From NCBI RefSeq assembly GCF_001316285.1, contig NZ_BBDO01000005.1:181016-245015 (forward strand): a DNA stretch of 64,000 bases. Reading direction: 5' to 3'. Each line of letters starts with the position of its first letter. Position 1 is the first letter of the stretch. The stretch is from Vulcanisaeta sp. JCM 16161 (GTDB taxonomy: Archaea; Thermoproteota; Thermoprotei; Thermoproteales; Thermocladiaceae). The notes under the pieces were generated by a model. That model was given only the letters and a program-made list of their open reading frames with translations, had not been told where the DNA came from and did no database searches. The translations under genes were made by a program, and so were the position numbers. Shown one piece after another: positions 60,360 to 64,000 of this stretch.

Positions 60360-61415
60360 TCATTTACCACCCATTGATTCCCTAAGCATTGGTATTATGT
60401 GGTTATCAATTACGTAGTTAATGACTTCCCTACAACCATCGCAGTTAATGGTTGATACTCTAAACGTGGGTATTGACTTATCGATAATAGCCACGCCATT
60501 TAATGCCGTGTTCACCTCATCCTCCGTGGCAATATCAATCTTATTCACAAGCAGGAGCAGGGGCGTACCACTAAAACTGCCTCGTATCTCCCTCAGAAGG
60601 TTTAATTGCTCCGTTAATGAGTAACCACTGTGGTTTGTCGGGTCCAATATGAAGACTATGACCCTCGCCAAGTACTTCAGCGCCAGTACTGCCTGGAGCT
60701 CGATCTTATTGCGCTCACTCAACGGTCTATCCAGGAGACCCGGCGTGTCTATTACCTGGACCTTCACGTCATTAAGCACGGTGAAGTGACCAACATGTAG
60801 CTCCTTAGTTGTGAATGGGTACTCAGCCACCTTAGGCCTACCGCTGCTTACGCACCTAACGAAGCTACTCTTCCCGACGTTGGGCATCCCCGAAACAACT
60901 ATTGTGAATAGGCCTGGGTCTATGTTCGGTAACCTATCGAGCTTAGCCGCAGCGCCCTTTAGGAAGTCTAACTCGGGCTTCAAATCCGTGAGTAAATCCC
61001 TAATCCTTGCCAGGAATTCCCTCCTAGCCCTAACTATGTCATTGCTCGTAGTGGCGGATCTAATTGCCATTACCGCATCCTTATAAATCGATGAGAGCGC
61101 CTTAGTGGCATGACCAACCTTAGCCAGTGAGTGCTTATACGTGGCCCTATCAATCATTAACTCAATCAACTCCCTATAGAATGGGTGCAGGGAGTCCAGG
61201 AAGGGCATTCCAAGGGCCACATCACGAAACGCATCACTTAGGTACTTCCTGACCTCCCTAACCCTCCTCAACTCGAGCCTCCTCAACCTATCAATGCCAG
61301 CCTCGACGCTCGGATTCCTAGCCTGAAGACTAAAGTAAACACCAATCACTGCATTCCACAACTCCTCACTGGTCGGTACGTGAGGTGCCCTAATCACGTT
61401 AATGACCAACGCCAA
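60360..61415 (-). CDS. NOG1-type GTPase (OBG/HflX class)
   Basis: 351 residues, intact. A 170-residue helical NOG1 N-terminal domain precedes the G domain: G1 GMPNVGKS (176-183), G2 Thr in PFTTKELHVG, G3 DTPG (223-226) and G4 NKID. NOG1 assists assembly of the large ribosomal subunit. It is the most distal of four minus-strand genes here. Confidence 0.92.
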   Translation of the reverse strand: MALVINVIRAPHVPTSEELWNAVIGVYFSLQARNPSVEAGIDRLRRLELRRVREVRKYLSDAFRDVALGMPFLDSLHPFYRELIELMIDRATYKHSLAKVGHATKALSSIYKDAVMAIRSATTSNDIVRARREFLARIRDLLTDLKPELDFLKGAAAKLDRLPNIDPGLFTIVVSGMPNVGKSSFVRCVSSGRPKVAEYPFTTKELHVGHFTVLNDVKVQVIDTPGLLDRPLSERNKIELQAVLALKYLARVIVFILDPTNHSGYSLTEQLNLLREIRGSFSGTPLLLLVNKIDIATEDEVNTALNGVAIIDKSIPTFRVSTINCDGCREVINYVIDNHIIPMLRESMGGK

Positions 61416-61507
61416 TACTCACAACCCCTTAATAAACGTTTAACCAATAATATACATAACCTAAATAACCGCAATAATTAATAGACAATAAATATTTGAT
61501 TGATACA

Positions 61508-62083
61508 ATGAGCATTAATAAGTTGAGCGTGGCAGGGCTCCTAATCTTCATTGGTGTGGCTGAATTCCTACTACTAATGTTGATTGCCGAGGCGCTTTAT
61601 CCGGGGTACTCCGTATCCAGGAACTACATTAGTGACCTCGGCGTTGGGCCGACGGCTGTCATATTCAATTTCTCAATAATAATCATGGGTCTCCTATTAA
61701 TAATTGCTGCAGTCCTTGCATGGGGACTTAGCAGGGTCTTCGCAATAACAATAGCCTTAACAGGCATTGGCGCAATGGGCGTTGGCATATTCCCAGAGAC
61801 CATACACCCATTCCACCTAATCTTCGCATTAATAGCCTTCCTACTCGCATCAATATCGTCATACCCAACAATAAAGATATCGAGAAGCCCAGGCAGGGTA
61901 CTATGGCCAATACTAGGCACGATGGGGCTCATAGCATTAATACTATACATAATGCACATGTATTTGGGTCTAGGCCCAGGCGGGATGGAAAGAATGATAG
62001 TATACCCAAACCTAATCTGGGCCTTAGCATTCTCAGCAGAGCTAATGAACTATCAACAACCAAAACCATCACAAAAAGCTTAA
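61508..62083 (+). CDS. DUF998 membrane protein
   Basis: 191 residues with six membrane helices, including NYISDLGVGPTAVIFN and GIFPETIHPFHLIFALIAF, which are the family signatures. Function is unknown. The ATG at 61508 is used; a TTG 12 nt upstream is possible. The tRNA-Thr gene begins 25 nt downstream. Confidence 0.85.
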   Translation: MSINKLSVAGLLIFIGVAEFLLLMLIAEALYPGYSVSRNYISDLGVGPTAVIFNFSIIIMGLLLIIAAVLAWGLSRVFAITIALTGIGAMGVGIFPETIHPFHLIFALIAFLLASISSYPTIKISRSPGRVLWPILGTMGLIALILYIMHMYLGLGPGGMERMIVYPNLIWALAFSAELMNYQQPKPSQKA

Positions 62084-62107
62084 AATTCCTCAGGGAATCA
62101 CATTCTC

Positions 62108-62184
62108 GCCCCGGTAGCTCAGCCTGGTAGAGCGCCTCACTGGTAATGAGGAGGTCCCGGGTTCGAATCCCGGCCGGGGCTCCA
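62108..62184 (+). tRNA. tRNA-Thr (GGT), no intron, CCA encoded
   Basis: Complete cloverleaf: acceptor GCCCCGG/CCGGGGC, D arm GCTC/GAGC, anticodon arm CCTCA CTGGTAA TGAGG with GGT, T arm CCGGG TTCGAAT CCCGG, discriminator T and encoded CCA. GCTTAAAATT about 26 nt upstream acts as the TATA box. Confidence 0.95.
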
Positions 62185-62262
62185 GGAATAAATTATTTGT
62201 GATGATTGAGGTTGAGATAATGGACGTAAAGCCCTCGGGTTACCCTAACCGTAGTGTTGTTT

Positions 62263-62570
62263 TTATTGGGTCCGTGGATCCTGAGCGGGGCTGTTTAGTT
62301 TTGTCATCGCCCTTGTTATTGCCTTTGCCCTCCTCTCCTTGCCATCGCTGGCTGTCTCCTTGAGCATTCTTCTTAATGTCTCACAGGCCTTAACTTTGAG
62401 AATGGCTTGACTAGCATTGGGCCGGTGAGGCAGGGCTGAGGTTGAGGGCTAGGTAGGGGCATTGGTAGGGAATCAACAACGGGCTTCGGCTGGCTTGATT
62501 GAGCAACCTCCTGATCACCTCTACCAAGCAAGCTCCTAAGGAAACTATTCACCGGATTTTGACCACTCAT
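62263..62570 (-). CDS. Small PaRep2-like element protein, one frameshift
   Basis: About 103 residues: a Pro, Gln and Ser rich N-terminal half (SQPKPVVDSLPMPLPSPQPQP), then the PaRep2 C-terminal end KACETLRRMLKETA and KERRAKAITRAMTKL. Aligned by eye to the element near tRNA-Val, 27 of 42 residues are identical. One base near 62390 joins the halves. The ATG at 62570 is 26 nt behind TTTTAAAC. It lies 80 bp after tRNA-Thr. Confidence 0.55.
62268..62365. repeat. PaRep2 end repeat, copy 2 (after tRNA-Thr)
   Basis: The DNA of 62268-62365 resembles 28300-28400 (GGGTCCGTGG, CATCGCCCTTGTTATTGCC, CCTCCTCTCC), in the same orientation relative to the tRNA gene. Confidence 0.75.
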
Positions 62571-62657
62571 CAATTGGATTTAGTGATTGGTTTAAAAGGG
62601 GGATTGTAGTGATTAGAATTGATTATTTCAGGATTAACATGATTTCCTCGTTGTATA

Positions 62658-64000
62658 TTATGAATTGCATGTGTTTGATGATGTGCCTGATACGTATTGT
62701 CCACCACTGCTGGGTACGTTGAAGCTCGCGTTATTTAAACCTACACTGTTCGTGTTTGTAGCCGTCAGTGTGACAAGCCAGTACGCATCAGCATATGCAT
62801 AGGGGTATTGGTGGCCATGGATAGTAAATCTCGGGCATGAGCGATACCTCGGCGTAAAACGGTAGGAAGAAGCTTACTTGAGCTGAGGATGAGGGTGTTG
62901 AATAACCAGGTATGCTCACGAAGGCTGGATAACCAGGTAAACCAACAGAAAAGCCGTAAACGTACGTAGCCGGCGTATCTGAACCAACACACCCAGTACC
63001 TGGTGTGAAGATCCACGTGAAGTTATATGCGTAATTCCCTGGATATGGCGTTGTACCATATGTGTTATTAACACCAACGCATACGTTTGGATACGTTATT
63101 GAGACGCTCGGCGGCAGGCTTATGGTGAATGATGGGGAGGTTGGCGTGGGTTGTATCATGTTTGTACCTGAGTTAGCATAAAATGAGTTGACTGGATAAT
63201 CAATAGGTACGTACGGATTTAAGCTATAGGCAAACTCGGTGTAGCTTGAGTATAAGTCGTAACCAGCGATCTCATGATAAACATACGCCCACACGTAACC
63301 AGACTGGGATAGTGAGTATGCGACCATCCCGTAAGCCAGTGATGCAATTCTAGCTGGTGAATATGCCGTGGAGATTTGGTCATAGATTAGTAGGCATGAG
63401 TCATAATAAAACTCATCACCGAGACTATCCGTATAGGCCGGAATACCCCAAGTCGGGTTATTACCAGTTACTAGGCTACCGCCCCATATGAATATGAAAC
63501 CACTTGGTACTCCATACTCATAATAAGCCCAGCACGGGTTTGTATTCTCAAGGCTCACGTCATCGCCATCATACGATTGAGGTAAAACGGCTTGACCACC
63601 GCCTAGCCCATGCCAAGTAGCTACCGCCATGGTGATATTATCGACATATATGGGCCTGATTATGAGGTATCTACCATGTCCGGGCTTTACAAATGCCATT
63701 ATGGCGGCCGTACTACCGCCCATGGGCATGATAAAGGTGGGCACAAGATAATACTTCTCCGAACCAAAGGCAATAATAATGTTAAACTCCCTCGCCCATG
63801 AGTAGGCTAGTACGAATTCCATTGCCGCTAACTCGTTCCTACTTCCGTAGAGGATTATTAAGTCACCGTGCTTAAATAACGTACCCAACAAACTAATCAC
63901 GGGGCTCGTTAGGTTGATCTCAACCTTGCCGCTTGGGTTGCTTATTGCAATGCTGGGCTCCACCACAGACCAGTCAATGATTACTACGCTGTTGTTTGGT
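62658..64000 (-). CDS. Large secreted/surface protein, 5' partial
   Basis: The frame is open to the right edge, so the N-terminus is missing. At least 447 residues of Tyr, Pro, Gly and Asn rich surface-type sequence (CWAYYEYGVPSGFIFIWGG, YAYNFTWIFTPGTGC), with several possible disulfide cysteines. The listed stop of the first frame at 62788 is bypassed by removing one C of a C4 run, which gives PYAYADAYWLVTLT and an end at 62658. It resembles the secreted proteins at 14263 and 16907 in style. Confidence 0.65.

Noticed and set aside
62185..62262. GTGATGA just after tRNA-Thr as a C/D sRNA
   Set aside because: No CTGA box downstream within 60 nt.
62664..62800. Short plus-strand ORF at the end of the large secreted gene
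   Set aside because: The minus-strand reading in the corrected frame continues the secreted protein through the same bases, with better composition.

Overview
The window looks like a chromosomal segment of a hyperthermophilic crenarchaeon of the Thermoproteales, most like Vulcanisaeta, Caldivirga or Thermocladium. The reasons are a moderate GC content with AGG and ATA rich codon use, mostly leaderless genes with a TATA box 25-28 nt before the start codon, tRNA genes with encoded CCA (one with an intron outside the anticodon loop), C/D box guide RNAs, PaRep2-family repeats, an archaeal NurA nuclease, Sir2, PhoH-KH, archaemetzincin and GH57. No CRISPR array, rRNA or insertion sequence was seen. 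The genus is inferred from general family knowledge, not from a search.

The sequence itself needs a warning. About 60 reading-frame breaks interrupt otherwise well conserved genes. Nearly all are repaired by adding ONE base, often in a short homopolymer. That pattern fits uncorrected sequencing or assembly indels better than gene decay, so I report whole reconstructed genes and flag the breaks.

Layout. 0-8.4 kb: a NuoL-type membrane subunit (edge), a LUD iron-sulfur protein, an AIR-synthase-like protein, threonine dehydratase plus RidA, a Cas4-like nuclease and MoeA. 8.4-19.5 kb: NurA, secreted proteins, a thioredoxin-like protein, a radical SAM enzyme, a HEPN/MNT toxin-antitoxin pair and MarC. 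19.5-28.1 kb: MetE, an asparagine-synthetase-type class II synthetase paralogue, cobyric acid synthase, two winged-helix regulators, a DUF4382 protein, an APC permease, a TrkA protein and a sugar kinase. 28.1-31 kb: intron-bearing tRNA-Val followed by a PaRep2b element and an internally deleted acyl-CoA synthetase. 31-45 kb: K+ channel, HemD, epimerase, rhomboid-like protein, cobalamin genes, ProS, ferredoxin, a kinase, a PUA protein, an M16 protease and Sir2. 45-53.4 kb: GH57 with glycosyltransferase, amidohydrolase, VWA protein, QueD, SUMT and archaemetzincin. 53.4-57.4 kb: a compact operon with two different HerA/VirB4-type ATPases and two small membrane proteins. 57.4-64 kb: AdoMet decarboxylase, HxlB, KH-PhoH, a NOG-like GTPase, tRNA-Thr with a second PaRep2-like element, and a large secreted protein running off the edge.

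The genes support a cobalamin/tetrapyrrole route (SUMT, HemD, CbiX-like, CbiB, CobQ), methionine synthesis by a short MetE, polyamine synthesis and carbohydrate use. The best candidates for something new are the two-ATPase membrane operon, the set of C/D box guide RNAs (one of which runs antisense through the end of a gene), and the PaRep2-type elements lying just downstream of both tRNA genes.
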